Below, piece after piece: positions 1-10,902 of a stretch of 62,000 nt of DNA. Position 1 is the stretch's first letter, and every line of letters begins with the position of its first letter. Where the stretch lies: the NCBI GenBank assembly GCA_014529385.2, contig CM043968.1, forward strand, positions 30,705,513 through 30,767,512. Direction: 5' to 3'. A program made the translations under genes and the position numbers. The DNA comes from Adiantum capillus-veneris. Its lineage: Eukaryota; Streptophyta; Polypodiopsida; Polypodiales; Pteridaceae. The notes under the pieces are model-generated. The model was not told the origin of the DNA, did no database searches, and was given only the letters and a program-made list of their open reading frames with translations.

Positions 1-855
1 TAAATAGCTGACCAGTGACAAATCTGAAAATCTCTGTAATATGCTGTCCTGTAAGCATACACTGTCTCTTGTCTGGGCGATCACAGAACCTGTATCTGTC
101 TCAAGACTGAACCCTGAACAATGCCTCAACGGCCTGCTGCATAAGATGCAATCCAGTGTCTACACAAAGTCATACATCCTATGGGATAAAAGTCGCCGAA
201 GAGGATGCGTGTAGAGGGGAACTCCAGCAACCTAATTCACCTCACACTGGGTAACCCAGCCTCCAGTGCTTGGCTTCAAAAAACCTCACACACGACCCTC
301 ACAGATGGCTCAGCAAACTGCCCAGAACTAGCATACATCCTACAATAGACCAATCACTGTCCTATGACCGCTGCGGCGGTCTGTCTGCTAGCGTGACTCA
401 CAACTAGCAGACCCACAATCACAGTACATCAATCTACAATACATGCCAGTGGTGTCAAGCCGTCGTATGGCCACACCTCCCCTGGAACCTGGCAAGCACA
501 AGAAGTAGCAATGCAGACTGCAATATATATATCTGATGATATATATGTGTACCTGGTCTATAGATGATGCTTTGAAGACGAATGAGTGATGTATGTCGAT
601 GCCGATATCGATGCCGACCACCTCCTGCTTGCCAATCTACACAAGACGGATTTCTTTGCGGCTGAAATCTATCTTCTGCTGTAGTGCTCAGAATGAAATT
701 CTGAGGGCATAAACGGCTTCGAAGGGGGGGGGTTAAAACTCCAGGCCGCCTGGTGGAAACGCTCCCGAAACGCAGAGTGTGAAATTTCAAGCTTCGGATC
801 CTGAATCTGCCTGAAAAGTGCGCGCGCGCGATTACGCAAATACGCACTGAACCAA
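1..855 (-). other. Untranslated leader of a minus-strand LTR retrotransposon
   Basis: This stretch lies directly downstream, on the minus strand, of a primer-binding site and LTR at 856-1098, so it should be the leader between primer site and gag. I see no gag motif or convincing long frame in it. It contains short AT repeats near 523-550 and a G tract at 724-731. The body of the element lies beyond the left edge, so its superfamily cannot be decided. Confidence 0.6.
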
Positions 856-867
856 GCTCTGATACCA
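856..867 (-). promoter_or_regulatory. Primer-binding site, initiator tRNA-Met type
   Basis: Read on the minus strand this is TGGTATCAGAGC, complementary to the 3' end of plant initiator tRNA-Met, the usual minus-strand DNA primer of plant LTR retrotransposons. It lies two bases inside the LTR end. Confidence 0.85.
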
Positions 868-869
868 AT

Positions 870-1098
870 TGAAGTCGCGGAGCGGAGCGTGGATCGACTC
901 TCACACACACACACATAGATACACAGAGAGCTTACACAGTACACAGTAGGCAGAGAACTCTGTTTGAAGGGTTATCTCCCAAAAACCTTATTATCCACAA
1001 AAGTATAAGTGAGTATATACAAAGAGTTAGAGGTAAGTGAGTTAGGCGGGCGGGCGGCCATATCCGTATAAGAGGCCACTTGGGCTTTAATCCCAACA
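870..1098 (-). repeat. 5' LTR (229 bp) of the minus-strand element that extends off the left edge
   Basis: On the minus strand it begins TGTTGGG and ends CTTCA, the usual TG...CA LTR termini, and is followed by the primer site. It contains an AC/GT tract near 902-915. Its outer edge at 1098 abuts interrupted Ty3 integrase coding sequence, so this element inserted into the older Ty3 fragment. The expected duplicated target copy lies outside the window. Confidence 0.75.
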
Positions 1099-2218
1099 GT
1101 AACAGGGAATGGGCGGCCTTTACCCATACGGCCCCGCTCCTGGGAAAGTATTGCAATGGTTTTGATTTTTGATCTCCCGAGAACACAGAGTGGCACGATG
1201 GTATCTGGACTGTTACTGACAGGTTTAGCAAGCAAGCTCATTTCATTCCAGTGAAGAAAACAGTCAATCCGGACCACTTAGCGAGACTGTTTGTGGCCGA
1301 GATCTTCAGATTACATGGCATGCCCGAGGCGATTGTCTCCGACAAGGATCCCAGATTTACGAGTTTGTTTTGGAAGGTTATTTGAGAGAACATTGACACG
1401 CGGTTGCAGGTCTCGTCTTCTTTTCACCCACAGATTGACGGGCAATCTGAGATTTCCAATTCAGTGGTACTAGATTTATTGAAGTCTTACATCTCGGATC
1501 AGAAGACTCAATGGGAAAAGTATTTACCTTTGGTGAAATTTGCCTACGATAACACGATACACTCTTCGACATGGAAGGCGTCATTTGAGATTATTGAAGG
1601 TGCTACGAAGGTTCCACCCTTCATAGCACGAAAGATAAGATTTTTGGAGCCCATGAGTACACGGGTGACTTGGACATGGCTTTTGCCAAGGTCTGCGAGG
1701 CTTTGCAGAAATCTTAAGAAAGACAAAAAAAGGCAGTAGATCGCCATTGTCGGGATTTGAAATTGAAGGAGAACGATTGGGTGCTCTTACGTTTTGAGAA
1801 GGCACTCTTGAAAAAGAAAAAGGGAAAGGAGAGGCTTTTTCTAAAGCTTAGTATGCGATACTACGGACCTTTCCAGATCTCCGAAAAGATAAATGATGTC
1901 TTCTTTAGACTGAAGCTGCCCGAAACTTGGAGGATTCACAATGCTTTTCATGTGAGTCTGTTGAAGCCTTTTAAAGGCGATGTGCCCGAAGATTGGGAGC
2001 CTGATCAGCAACCCGAAGTGGAAGAAAACAAGGAGATCCTTGTTCCAGAACAGATATTGGCACATAAAGACAGAAAGATTAAGGTTAAAACGATAAGGCG
2101 GTTCTTCGTTAAATTCAAGAACTATCCTGCATTGGATGCGAAGTGGATGGGGGAGGAGGACCTAGCAGATACTCCTCATATTGTAAATCTTTACCTTGAA
2201 GCATTTGGATTAGCTTAG
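1099..2218 (+). pseudogene. Ty3 (gypsy) chromovirus integrase and chromodomain fragment
   Basis: Degenerate 3' pol of a chromovirus. The integrase core is recognisable from RFSKQAHFIPVKK through VSDKDPRF to SSFHPQIDGQSE, which retain the second catalytic Asp and the Glu. A frame break near 1380 precedes the segment starting DTRLQVSSSF, and another lies near 1655. The last 153 codons (1757-2218) are open and carry [22 protein letters not shown] and a chromodomain ending [15 protein letters not shown]. The sequence closely resembles the integrase of the minus-strand element at 19298-28129, so both belong to one family. Everything upstream of integrase is missing, cut at 1098 by the LTR insertion. 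Confidence 0.85.
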
Positions 2219-3049
2219 TCTATTCTAAATAGAACCCCGAATTCAGCTTGGGCGGAATCTAGTGCAGCGGGTATGCACAATTAGGGGAGTCGCTCCACTC
2301 CTTTGTCAACGGATTACCTCGATTTTTGATATTAAAGTCACATAATGTCTCTTTGACTTTCAGGGATAGTGTGAGCTGACAGTATTCTGTTGTAATGACT
2401 TTATGAACTGGAATTCTCGATAATATGATACTGATTTGTTCTTGACTTGTTTAAGCGCAGGAACTGATAGACGAAATGACTGCAGCATTTTGGTCTGAAT
2501 GATCTCGATAGACATGGTTGCAATAGGGATTAGTCAATCGGACATCTATGAGGTCGTGAGTGGATCTAGATGCGATTGCTAATTGCATTGCCGATAAATC
2601 ATGGTCTGAGATCCGAATGAATATTGAATGTGATTTGTCATGTGATGTCAAGTGATGTCCTGTGATGTCGTGTGATGTGACTGTCCATTGGTACATGTGC
2701 TAGATGTGTGTTCCTAGTGCGCCGGTACTAACAGTCAGTGTCTGCTAAGACAGTTTGTCACCAGCATGTGACTACTATCTATCCTTTTTGTTGATTTCTT
2801 TCTTATTATCTATTTACTTTCACTTTTTGGAAACACCCCTCGGGAAATCTAACTGCCCTGCATTGCATAGCTAGTGTGGAACTGTCCAGAGGGAGTCCAG
2901 GCATGAGGGCAAGAGAGCACTAAGGTTGGACAAGGACTATGGTTAGCCAAGTGGGGTCATTGACTAGCCAAAGTGGAATCCTTTGCTACAGAGGCTACAT
3001 TTCAGTTCTGGATGTGGCCGCAGTGTACAAAGAGGGTCGGATGACCTAG
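2219..3049. other. Non-coding stretch between chromodomain and LTR remnant
   Basis: No gene is recognisable. By position it should be the 3' untranslated part of the preceding Ty3 fragment and the start of its LTR. A short irregular TGATGTC repeat lies near 2640-2680. Confidence 0.5.
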
Positions 3050-4165
3050 AAAGATACAATGGCAGCATCTCCTAAAATTTAGGGAACTGCTATTTTGGGA
3101 CCTGAAAATGTGTTGGCGTCATTACCGCCGGAATGACAAGGGGAACATTTTCTTACTCTGCCGTGAAGTCAACTGGGCAACCGGTTGGGATATTTTTAGC
3201 CGGCAACCCCGAAACGGGAAAATGCTTATAAATGTGCCAAGTGGCACCTTCTGGTGCACTTGCCTCATGCATCAAGAAGTGGCGCTGAATTTAGGAGGGG
3301 GAGAGCCTCATTTTCAGATTTGTCACAGGTTAAGAGCTATGGAGCGCTTGCTTTCCCTCTTATGCACAGTGCGGTGCCAGGATTGATGCCCTGCACGCTA
3401 CGCACTGCCCTCTCTCTCCCCTTTGGCAGTATGTTATGCCCCTCTAGTGGGCTCTTCATTTGACCAATGTACAGTTGTGTGGGTTCATGCACGATTGCCG
3501 AGGCAAGAGCCTCTTGCACAGGTACTGGATTAGCTAGCGGCTAATCCCCCGCAGGTACAGGTGAATTCGGAGAGGTTTCATGCCAGAAATCTCGTCCGAT
3601 TCAAAGGGCAAGTAGCCCTACAGGTGCGAGAGCTCAAGGACTTGCTACGGATGCGACCGGCACGCGAAACAGAGCCCGAGACAGTAAATTACAGCCTGCT
3701 GTGTATTTTTGCAGGTTTAGGGTTTTGGCCCTAAACGGACCCTAATACCCCCAGGAGGTTCGGGGACGCAAGGGGACCGCCGTACAGGTGATCTGGCGCA
3801 TTTTCGGGGCTGAAAACAGAGAATTCAGCGTGCTGCAGATTCTCGCCAGGTTTTACAAAGTGCCCGTGTGCGTCGGGAAAGTCGGCCAATGCGTGGGAAT
3901 ACTGACTGTGAAGGGTTCTAGTACAGTTATGTTGCCGAAATCGAGCTGGAACAGTGGAAATTCAGCCGAGTTTGTGCGGGGCAGCTTGTAGGAACCACAA
4001 CGTTTATTCCCTCTTTTGAACAATAAAGAAATACCGAAAGGGGCGCCTAAGTTAGGGGCCAATCTGGTGTCCGTCTACTCATACTGGTGCAATCTAGCAG
4101 CTTGTATCCCTCTCCCCTTTGTTGTGTCTTGAAAGTACAGGTAAAATAGACGACTAATAATGGGT
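3050..4165 (+). repeat. Worn LTR of the chromovirus family, plus orientation
   Basis: Aligns by eye, in opposite orientation, with the LTRs at 19298-21158 and 26588-28128. Shared landmarks are CTCCTAAAATTTAGGGAAC near 3069, GAATGACAAGGGGAACATTTT near 3131, ATGTTATGCCCC followed by GTGGGCT near 3430-3450, and the AAAGAAATACCG motif near 4025. It follows the matching integrase fragment in the same orientation, so it is probably the 3' LTR of that truncated copy. The edges are approximate, and divergence shows it is much older than the copy at 19298-28129. Confidence 0.7.
4025..4062 (+). promoter_or_regulatory. Conserved LTR motif (AATAAA with GC-rich block), copy 1
   Basis: Consists of AATAAAGAAATACCG, then AAAGGGGCGCC, a few variable bases, then GGGGCCAAT. 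The same block occurs in five other places in the window in LTRs that otherwise differ. The overlapping AATAAA suggests a place around the R region or polyadenylation site; that role is inferred. Confidence 0.65.
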
Positions 4166-4275
4166 GAAAGCTAAATCAAGGTTTGAAGTAAAGTCTACCG
4201 TCCTTTTCGGATTGAACAGGCCGGTTTCACAGTTTATTGCTTCTGTCTGTTTTGCAGGTGTAATCGAGGGGGATA

Positions 4276-4500
4276 TGTCACAAACTGGTGATGTGGCCCA
4301 TTGTAAACACACACCTACCCCTAGGCATGGACAGTCCCGCGGGAAAACCCTGTTGCAATGCTGACGTGGCATTGCCGTACGGCTCTCAGAGATTCACGAC
4401 GGAAAACGCGGCGCATTTTGCGGACAGCCATTCACGTGGTAGTACGTACGGACGACAGCTTTTGGGCCAGTTTTAGGCTACGCAATTGCTACGCAAAAGC

Positions 4501-4576
<76 letters not shown>

Positions 4577-4690
4577 TTGAAGCACTGCTTTATTTTTAAA
4601 AGGCTTTTAACTTTGAAGCTTTTGGGGCTCTGCTGTTGGACATCCCTTGTAACCTTTGAATAAGTGGGCAGGCTTCCCACTTCTTAGAGC
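4276..4690 (+). repeat. Left part of an older LTR split by the copia composite
   Basis: A purine tract (GAGGGGGAT) is followed by TGTCACAAAC, resembling a polypurine tract and LTR start. The sequence runs to the AGAGC target site at 4686-4690 and resumes at 11130 after the composite. The part near 4575-4690 resembles the solo LTR at 17.9-18.1 kb. The start is uncertain. Confidence 0.4.
4503..4573 (+). repeat. (GA)n microsatellite
   Basis: About 35 uninterrupted GA units. The serine-leucine reading frames across it are low-complexity artefacts. Confidence 0.95.
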
Positions 4691-4917
4691 TGTTGGAATT
4701 AGGGTTGCATAGAAACGCACACAGCTTGGAGAAGACGAAGGAAGCTCAAGGCACACAATAGAGAGTGTGTTACTTAGTGTGCAATGGAAAGATAGATAGC
4801 CCTAGAGTGATGGGCGTATATACAATGCTTGGGGGAAAAAATCTCTTAAAGAGGGAAAAAATGCCCGGGCGGTCCTAGTGTGTTCACACACATCACTACC
4901 ACATGTATATGGTAACA
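4691..4917 (-). repeat. 3' LTR of the outer copia copy
   Basis: 227 bp, TGTTACC...CCAACA on the minus strand, preceded on that strand by a G-rich polypurine tract (GGGGGATT). Its outer flank is the AGAGC target duplication. Confidence 0.9.
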
Positions 4918-5636
4918 AATCCCCCGTGGAGTGATGCGCTTTAAGCGGAAATACCCATGCATGCCTGGAGTAATCATCAATGAAAGTCATGAAGTATAGG
5001 TAATTGCCCAAGGACGGAGTTTGCATGGGCCCACAAACATGACTATGCACAAGCTGCAACCTGCATGTGGCCCTAACTGAGCCATCCTTTGGAAACTTCG
5101 AACGACAACCTTCACAAACATGTTTGACAGGTGCTTCAAGAGGCGGCAAAGAAGCAACCATATCAGATTTCTGCAAACGCAGCAAACTGGGAAAATTCAG
5201 ATGACCAAAACGTGCATGCCAAAGTTTTGCATCTGAAATAGCCCTTGAATCTGCAACAGCATTTGCAAAATTTTGTCCACACTTGTCATACAAAGTGAGC
5301 TTATACAGCCCACGGCACAAAAGGCCAGATGCAACAATTTCATCACCAAAACTGAGATCATGAACTGTACATCTGTCATCCACAAATTTGACTACAAGTC
5401 CAAGTCTAGCAAGTGCGGATACAGACAAGAGATTCTTCTTGATCCCAGGTACATAAAGTGGATCAACAAGTATGAAGGAACTGCCATTTGCAGCAATAAG
5501 CACAATCTTCCCAACTCCCTGAACTGGATAAGAGGCATTGTTGGCACAAGTGACAGAATTCCCATGAGGGACAGACTCGAGAGAAGTGAACAATTCACAA
5601 TGTGAGGTAATGTGCTTTGTAGCACCACTGTTGAAA
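4918..5636 (-). pseudogene. Outer copia copy: protease end, GAG-pre-integrase and integrase N-terminus
   Basis: Minus-strand frame carrying SGATKHIT (protease active-site region, split by the inner insertion just before it), VPGIKKNLLSVSAL, a GAG-pre-integrase segment with LWHARFGHLNFPSLLRL and CEGC, and the start of the integrase core up to FIDDYSRHAWVFPLK. It then runs directly into the 3' untranslated tail and LTR at about 4938, so the rest of integrase, reverse transcriptase and RNase H are deleted. The open frame continues through the LTR, but those codons are not part of the original protein. Upstream on the minus strand it abuts the inner copy's LTR. Confidence 0.85.
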
Positions 5637-5863
5637 TGTTGGAATTAGGGTGGCAGAGAAACGCACAGAGCTTGGAGAAGACGAAGGAAGCTCAAGGCAC
5701 ACAATAGAGAGTGTGTTTCTTAGTATGCAATGGAAAGATAGATAGCCCTAGAGTGATGGGCATATATACAATGCTCGGGGGAAAAAACCTCCTAAAGAGG
5801 GAAAAAATGCCCCGGCGGTCCTAGTGTGTTCACACACATCACTACCACATGTGTATGGTAACA
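5637..5863 (-). repeat. 3' LTR of the inner copia copy
   Basis: 227 bp, same family as 4691-4917. Its outer flank at 5632-5636 reads TTTCA on the minus strand, one base different from TTTCG beside the inner 5' LTR. Confidence 0.9.
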
Positions 5864-5938
5864 AATCCCCCCTGGAGTGATGCAGTGAAGAAGAGCTGGT
5901 ACATGAGTAAACGGAAGTGCCATGCCCTGAGGACATGA

Positions 5939-7487
5939 TCAGTCTACAAAGGGGAGTAAGCCCAAAGCTTTGCGGAAAGCTTCAAGCTTCTCACGAGACA
6001 ATGCCTTTGTGAAAAGATCTGCAAGGTTATCCTGTGTTGGCACACAAGCCAAGATGATCTCTCCTGCTGAGAGCCTCTGCCTGACATAGTGGTAATGCAC
6101 CTCAATGTGCTTTGTGCAAGCATGAAAAACTGGGTTCCTCGCAACTGCCAGTGCACTCTGACTGTCAGTATAGATAGTGTTGGCAGTGTCCTGTCCAACA
6201 CCCAAATTAGCCATAAGGTATCTGAGCCATACACACTCAACCGTAGCTGTGAAGACTGCCCTGTACTCAGCCGCACAACTCGAAGTGGCCACAGTAGGTT
6301 GCTTCTCGCTCAACCATGATATACATGAACTGCCAAGCATGAAACAAAAACCACTTGTGGATACTCGCGTGTCAAAACAACCAGGCCAATCTGAGTCCGA
6401 AAAAGCATGTAAGTTTGGCGGCAATGATCCCCCTTTGGGATAAAACAAGCCAAGATGTAAAGTGCCACTAAGGTAGTGGAAAATCCTCTTGACAGCCTGC
6501 CAATGCTTAGACCCTGGGCTATGCATAAATCTGCTGACCTGTGAGACTGCAAACTGAATATGTGGCCTCGTGTTGCATACATAAATGAGGAAGCCAACAA
6601 CAGTTTGGTAAAGAGTGACATCAGCAGGATCGCCAGCATCATGTAGACTCAATTTCAAACCTGTTTCCATGGGAGTGGCAATAGGTTTGCAATCCTCAAG
6701 TCCAAACTTACATAGCAATGTCTCTGTGTAACTTTTCTGACACAAGGCAATACCACCATCACAGTGCTTAAACTGTACACCCAAGTAATGATGCAACAGC
6801 CTCAAATCATTCATCTTGAAAGTAGCATTCAAATCAGCCTTAAATTCATCAATATGTCTCTCATTTGGTCCGGTGATCAGCAAATCATCGACATAAAGAG
6901 GATCAATGAGAAGTACATCATCCTCACGCTTTACATACAATGTGCTTTCTGTTGGACTGTTACGAAAGCCTCGTTTAACCAAATGAGTGTCAGCTTTCTC
7001 ATACCAAGCACGAGGAGATTGCTTCAACCCATACAAAGCCTTCTTACATCTGCACACTTTGTCCGCTTGTCCTTTTATGACAAAACCGCGAGGCTGCGTT
7101 ACATAAACTTCCTCAAATATGTCACCATTCAAGAAAGGAGTAACAATGTCTGATTGATGTACATCCGAACCAAAATGAGCTGCCAATGCACATAGAAAAC
7201 GCACAGTAGTCATATGACAAGTGGGAGCAAAAGTCTCTTCATAATCTATGCCTTTTTGCTGTGCATAACGCTTTGCAACAAGTTGAGCCTTATGGCGATC
7301 GATCTCACCATCCGGTTTGCGTTTCAACTTGTAAACCCACTTCGTACCAATGGCCTTTTTGCGAGGAGGCAAATCACATAAAGTCCATGTGTCATTTTCT
7401 ATAAGTGCATCATATTCTGATTGCATGGCAGCCATCCAATTTTCTGAATTCTGTGCTTCATCAAAAGACAGAGGCTCCTCATTGTTG
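5939..7487 (-). pseudogene. Inner copia copy: reverse transcriptase and RNase H
   Basis: Long open minus-strand frame of the Ty1/copia polymerase. Visible are EYDALIENDTWTL, GTKWVYKLKRKPDGEIDRHKA, the core QSDIVTPFLNGDIFEEVYV, KALYGLKQSPRAWYEK and the catalytic YVDD in PLYVDDLLITG. RNase H follows with SDSDWPGC, CAAEYRAVF, TDSQSALAVARNP and the terminal DNLADLFTKALSREKLE. The frame is open from NNEEPLSFDEAQ to the stop beside the polypurine tract, so this is the best preserved coding piece of the composite. The ATG-initiated frame starts further out at 7573, but codons above 7487 are antisense gag across the inversion breakpoint. The missing 5' part makes it non-functional alone. Confidence 0.9.
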
Positions 7488-7614
7488 AATCTTCTGTGAA
7501 AGGAGACAGTGATGCTGATGTCAATGCAGAATGGGCTTTTAGCGCAGAGTGTACTTACAATCCTGTTGTCCATGATGCATGCTTGTCAGTTGCTGCAGAT
7601 TCACGTGTGTGGTA
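7488..7614 (+). pseudogene. Outer copy gag C-terminal piece, now inverted
   Basis: Encodes the segment before the protease, ...DADVNAEWAFSAECTYNP...VWYF, matching the intact run in the inner copy at about 9365-9495. It stops exactly at the inner insertion site. Its upstream partner is the minus-strand gag ending near 9577; the two join smoothly if 7488-9577 is flipped. Confidence 0.8.
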
Positions 7615-7619
7615 TTTCG

Positions 7620-7846
7620 TGTTACCATACACATGTGGTAGTGATGTGTGTGAACACACTAGGACCGCCGGGGCATTTTTTTCCTCTTTAGGAGGTTTTT
7701 TCCCCCGAGCATTGTGTATACGCCCATCACTCTAGGGCTATCTATCTTTCCATTGCATACTAAGAAACACACTCTCTATTGTGTGCCTTGAGCTTCCTTC
7801 GTCTTCTCCAAGCTGTGTGCGTTTCTCTGCAACCCTAATTCCAACA
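7620..7846 (+). repeat. 5' LTR of the inner copia copy (inverted segment)
   Basis: 227 bp, TGTTACC...CCAACA, preceded by TTTCG (7615-7619) and followed by the primer site. It is opposite in orientation to its partner LTR at 5637-5863. Confidence 0.9.
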
Positions 7847-7848
7847 AT

Positions 7849-7860
7849 TGGTATCAGAGC
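7849..7860 (+). promoter_or_regulatory. Primer-binding site of the inner copia copy
   Basis: TGGTATCAGAGC, two bases after the LTR; initiator tRNA-Met type. Confidence 0.9.
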
Positions 7861-8150
7861 AGGTTGCGTCCTCCCGGGCTCAGTCGCCAGCTGCTCCAGT
7901 ACACGCCTGCTCACTTTCTCCGATTTCAGTGAGCTTTGGCGAGCGTTCGCAAGCTCATTTCGACCTCCGTTTCCACTACAGGCAGTACTGCACCGGCTAT
8001 TTCGTCATTTTGTGCAGAATTTTTGTCAATGCCGTTTTCTGCATAACAGGTGCCTCATAGTCTTCTACGGTTTGTGCTATATAGCACATAATGTTCCCGC
8101 TCCGTTTCTCCTATTTTCGGGCAGTTTTCACATCAGGTGCAGCATTTACC

Positions 8151-9576
8151 ATGGCTGACAACAACAACACAGATGTGTTCAAGATGTTTGCTGCTGAGGA
8201 CGGGTTGGATGGGGACAACTACCCTATCTAGGCTTATATGATGCAACATGTTCTTGTGTCAAAGGGCGTCTGGAACATATGTGCAGGGGATTGATGTACG
8301 TCCTGGTTTTGAGGATATAGGCGATGTTGAGGATGTTGCAGGTCTTGCTGCAAGGATTGCTGCTGTTAGGGTTGTTTTGCCTACGGCAGAACAAGCTCGT
8401 TGGGATGTTAAGGATGTGCAGGCTCATGTAGTGATTGCATTGTCTGTGAAGCGCACCATTGTTCCTCACATCCGTTCAGCAAAATCTGCAAAATAGGCTT
8501 GGGATATTCTAGCAGGTCTTTATGCAAGCAGCAATGAGGCTAAAATTGCTTTGCTGCGTAAAGAGCTGGAGTCGAAGATTATGCATGAGGAAGATGATAT
8601 GGACACTTTCCTTGCTAGTGTCAAGGATATCAATGAGCAACTTATTTTTGCAGGTGAAGTCATTTCAGACAGCTCCCTTGTGCAGACTGTTCTTGATTCC
8701 TTACCAGACTCCTACCAGACTTTTGCTAGTACTTGGAGACTGATGACCCAAGGAAATCCTGAAGTTGTCAAGTTTGATGCATTATGCACATTGCTGTTGC
8801 AAGAGTAACTTTCTAGAAAAAATAGGACTAGGCAGCGTGCAGTTTAACAGGCTTTTATTGCTTCTCAAAGAAAGGGTGGTAACAGTAATGCAGCCACTTC
8901 TTATGGTTCTGCTGCGAGTGGCAAAAATTCTGTTCCTAATGCTTCTGCTGGCAGCAATTCGTCTGTAAATTCTGGTGATAAGGGCAAAAAGAAGATACGT
9001 TGCCATTATTGTGAAGCTAATGATCACTTGATTAAGTCGTGTCCTAAGTTGAAGGCCAAAGAGGCTAAGAAGAAAGAGGGTGGTTCCGCTGCAAATGTTG
9101 GTTCCACTACAAATGCAATCATTGTTGAGTCTACTGCTTCTGTTGGCAGCAATTCGTCTGTAAATTTTGTTCCTAATGCTTCTGCTGGCAGCAATTCGTC
9201 TGTAAATTCTGGTGATAAGGGCAAAAAGAAGATGCGTTGCGATTATTGTGAAGCTAATGATCACTTGATCAAGTCGTGTCCTAAGTTGAAGGCCAAAGAG
9301 GCTAAGAAGAAAGAGGGTGGTTCCGCTGCAAATGTTGGTTCCACTACAAATGCAGTCATTGTTGAGTCTTCTGTGAAAGCAGACTGTGATGCTGATGTCG
9401 ATGCAGAATGGGCTTTTAGTGCAGAGTGCACTTACAATCTTGCTGTCCATGATGCATGCTTGTCAGTTGCTGCAGAATCACATGTGTGGTATTTCGACAG
9501 TGGAGCTACAAAGCACATTACCCCACGTCGTGAATTGTTTACCTCTCTCGAGTCTGTCCCTCATGGGAATTCAGTG
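8151..9576 (+). pseudogene. Inner copia copy: gag and start of protease
   Basis: The start codon at 8151 begins MADNNNTDVFKMFAAEDGLDGDNYP, matching the outer copy. A TAG at 8229-8231 replaces the Trp codon of the other copy, a small indel near 8275 shifts frame, and a TAG near 8494 replaces Gln. From 9028 the frame is open and carries a zinc knuckle (CX2CX4HX4C, CDYCEANDHLIKSC), VWYFDSGATKHIT (protease active site) and FTSLESVPHGN, ending at the inversion breakpoint. The knuckle module with its linker is present twice, 237 bp (79 codons) apart. Gag would coat element RNA and the knuckle would bind it. Confidence 0.85.
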
Positions 9577-10540
9577 GCTGCATTTGTAGTGGAACCAGCA
9601 TTTGCAGTGGAACCACCCTCTTTCTTTTTTGCCTCTTTGGCCTTCAACTTAGGACACTGCTTGATCAAGTGATTATTAGCTTTTCAATAATGGCAACGCA
9701 TCTTCTTTTTGCCCTTATCACCAAAATTGCCAGACGAAGTGCTGCTAGTAGAAGCATTAGGAACAGAAGTTTTGCCACTCGCAGCAGAACCATAAGAAGT
9801 GGCTGCATTGTTGTTACCACCCTTTCTTTGAGAGGCAATAAAAGCCTGTTCAACTGCATGCTGTCTAGTCCTGTTTTTTCTGGAAAGTGACTCTCGCAAC
9901 AGCAATGTGCATAATGCATCAAACTTGACAACTTCTGGATATCCTTGGGTCATAAGTCTTCAAGTACTAGCAAAGTTTGGTAAGAATCTAGTAAGGCATC
10001 AAGAACAGTCTGTATAAGGGAACTGTCTGAAATGACTTCACCTGTAGAAATAAGTTGCTCATTGATATCCTTGACACTAGCAAGGAAAGTGTCCATATCA
10101 TCTTCCTCATGCATACTCTTCGACTCCAGCTCTTTACGCAGCAAAGCAATTTTAGCTTCATTGCGGCTTGCATAAAGACCAACCAAAATATCCCAAGCCT
10201 GTTTTGCAGATTTTGCTGAACGGATGTGAGGAACAATGGTGCGCTTCACAGACAACGCAATCAATGCATGAGCCTGCGCATCCTTTACATCCCAATGAGA
10301 TTGTTCCGCTGTAGGCAAAACAACTCTAATAGCAGCAATCCTTGCAGCAAGACCTGCAACATCCTCAACATCGCCTGCATCCTCAGAACCAGGACGTACA
10401 TCAATGCCCTGCACAATATTCCAGATGCCCTTTGACACAAGAACATGTTGCATCATGTAAGCCCACATAGGATAATTGTCTCCATCCAACCTGTCCTCAG
10501 CAGCAAACATCTTGAAGACATCTGTGTTGTTGTCAGCCAT
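9577..10540 (-). pseudogene. Outer copia copy: gag
   Basis: Starts at 10540 with MADNNTDVFKMFAAEDRLDGD. The conserved copia gag body includes SAKQAWDILVGLYASRNEAK, LRKELESKSMHEEDDMDTF and VKDINEQLI. A frameshift lies near 9955-9985, after which the frame resumes at MTQGYPEVVKFDALCTLLL. A stop at 9684-9686 falls within the zinc knuckle (RCHY then stop where the sister copy has Cys). The 3' edge near 9577 is the inversion breakpoint. Upstream lie the leader and the primer site at 10889-10900. Confidence 0.85.
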
Positions 10541-10888
10541 CGTAAATGCTGCACCTGATGTGAAAACTGCTCGAAAATAGGAGAAACGGAGTGGGAACAA
10601 CATGTGCTATATAGCACAAACCGCAGAAGACTGTAAGGCACCTGTTATGCAGAAAACGGCACTGACAGAAATTCTGTACAAAATGACGAAATAGCCCGTG
10701 CAGCACTGCCTGTAGTGGAAACGGAGGCCGAAATGAGCCCGAATCAGAAGTCTGAGCAGACCAAGCTCTATGACCTCTCTTGAAATGTTTGTCAACCAAC
10801 GAATGCTCGCCAAAGCTCACTGACATCGGAGAAAGTGAGCAGGCGTGTGCTGGAGCAGCTGGCGACTAAGCCCGGGAGGACGTAACCT

Positions 10889-10900
10889 GCTCTGATACCA
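10889..10900 (-). promoter_or_regulatory. Primer-binding site of the outer copia copy
   Basis: Minus strand TGGTATCAGAGC, two bases inside the LTR at 10903. Confidence 0.9.
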
Positions 10901-10902
10901 AT

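Noticed and set aside
4802-5593. A 263-codon minus-strand frame as one intact protein
   Set aside because: Its last 40 or so codons are translated LTR and polypurine tract; only the protease-integrase part belongs to the original protein.
7488-7573. N-terminal extension (MDNRIVSTLCAKSPF...) of the RT frame
   Set aside because: These codons are antisense to gag; they appear only because of the inversion breakpoint.
8782-9450. 222-codon minus-strand frame with repeated FLLSLFGLQLRTRL segments
   Set aside because: It is the antisense of the duplicated gag zinc-knuckle region.
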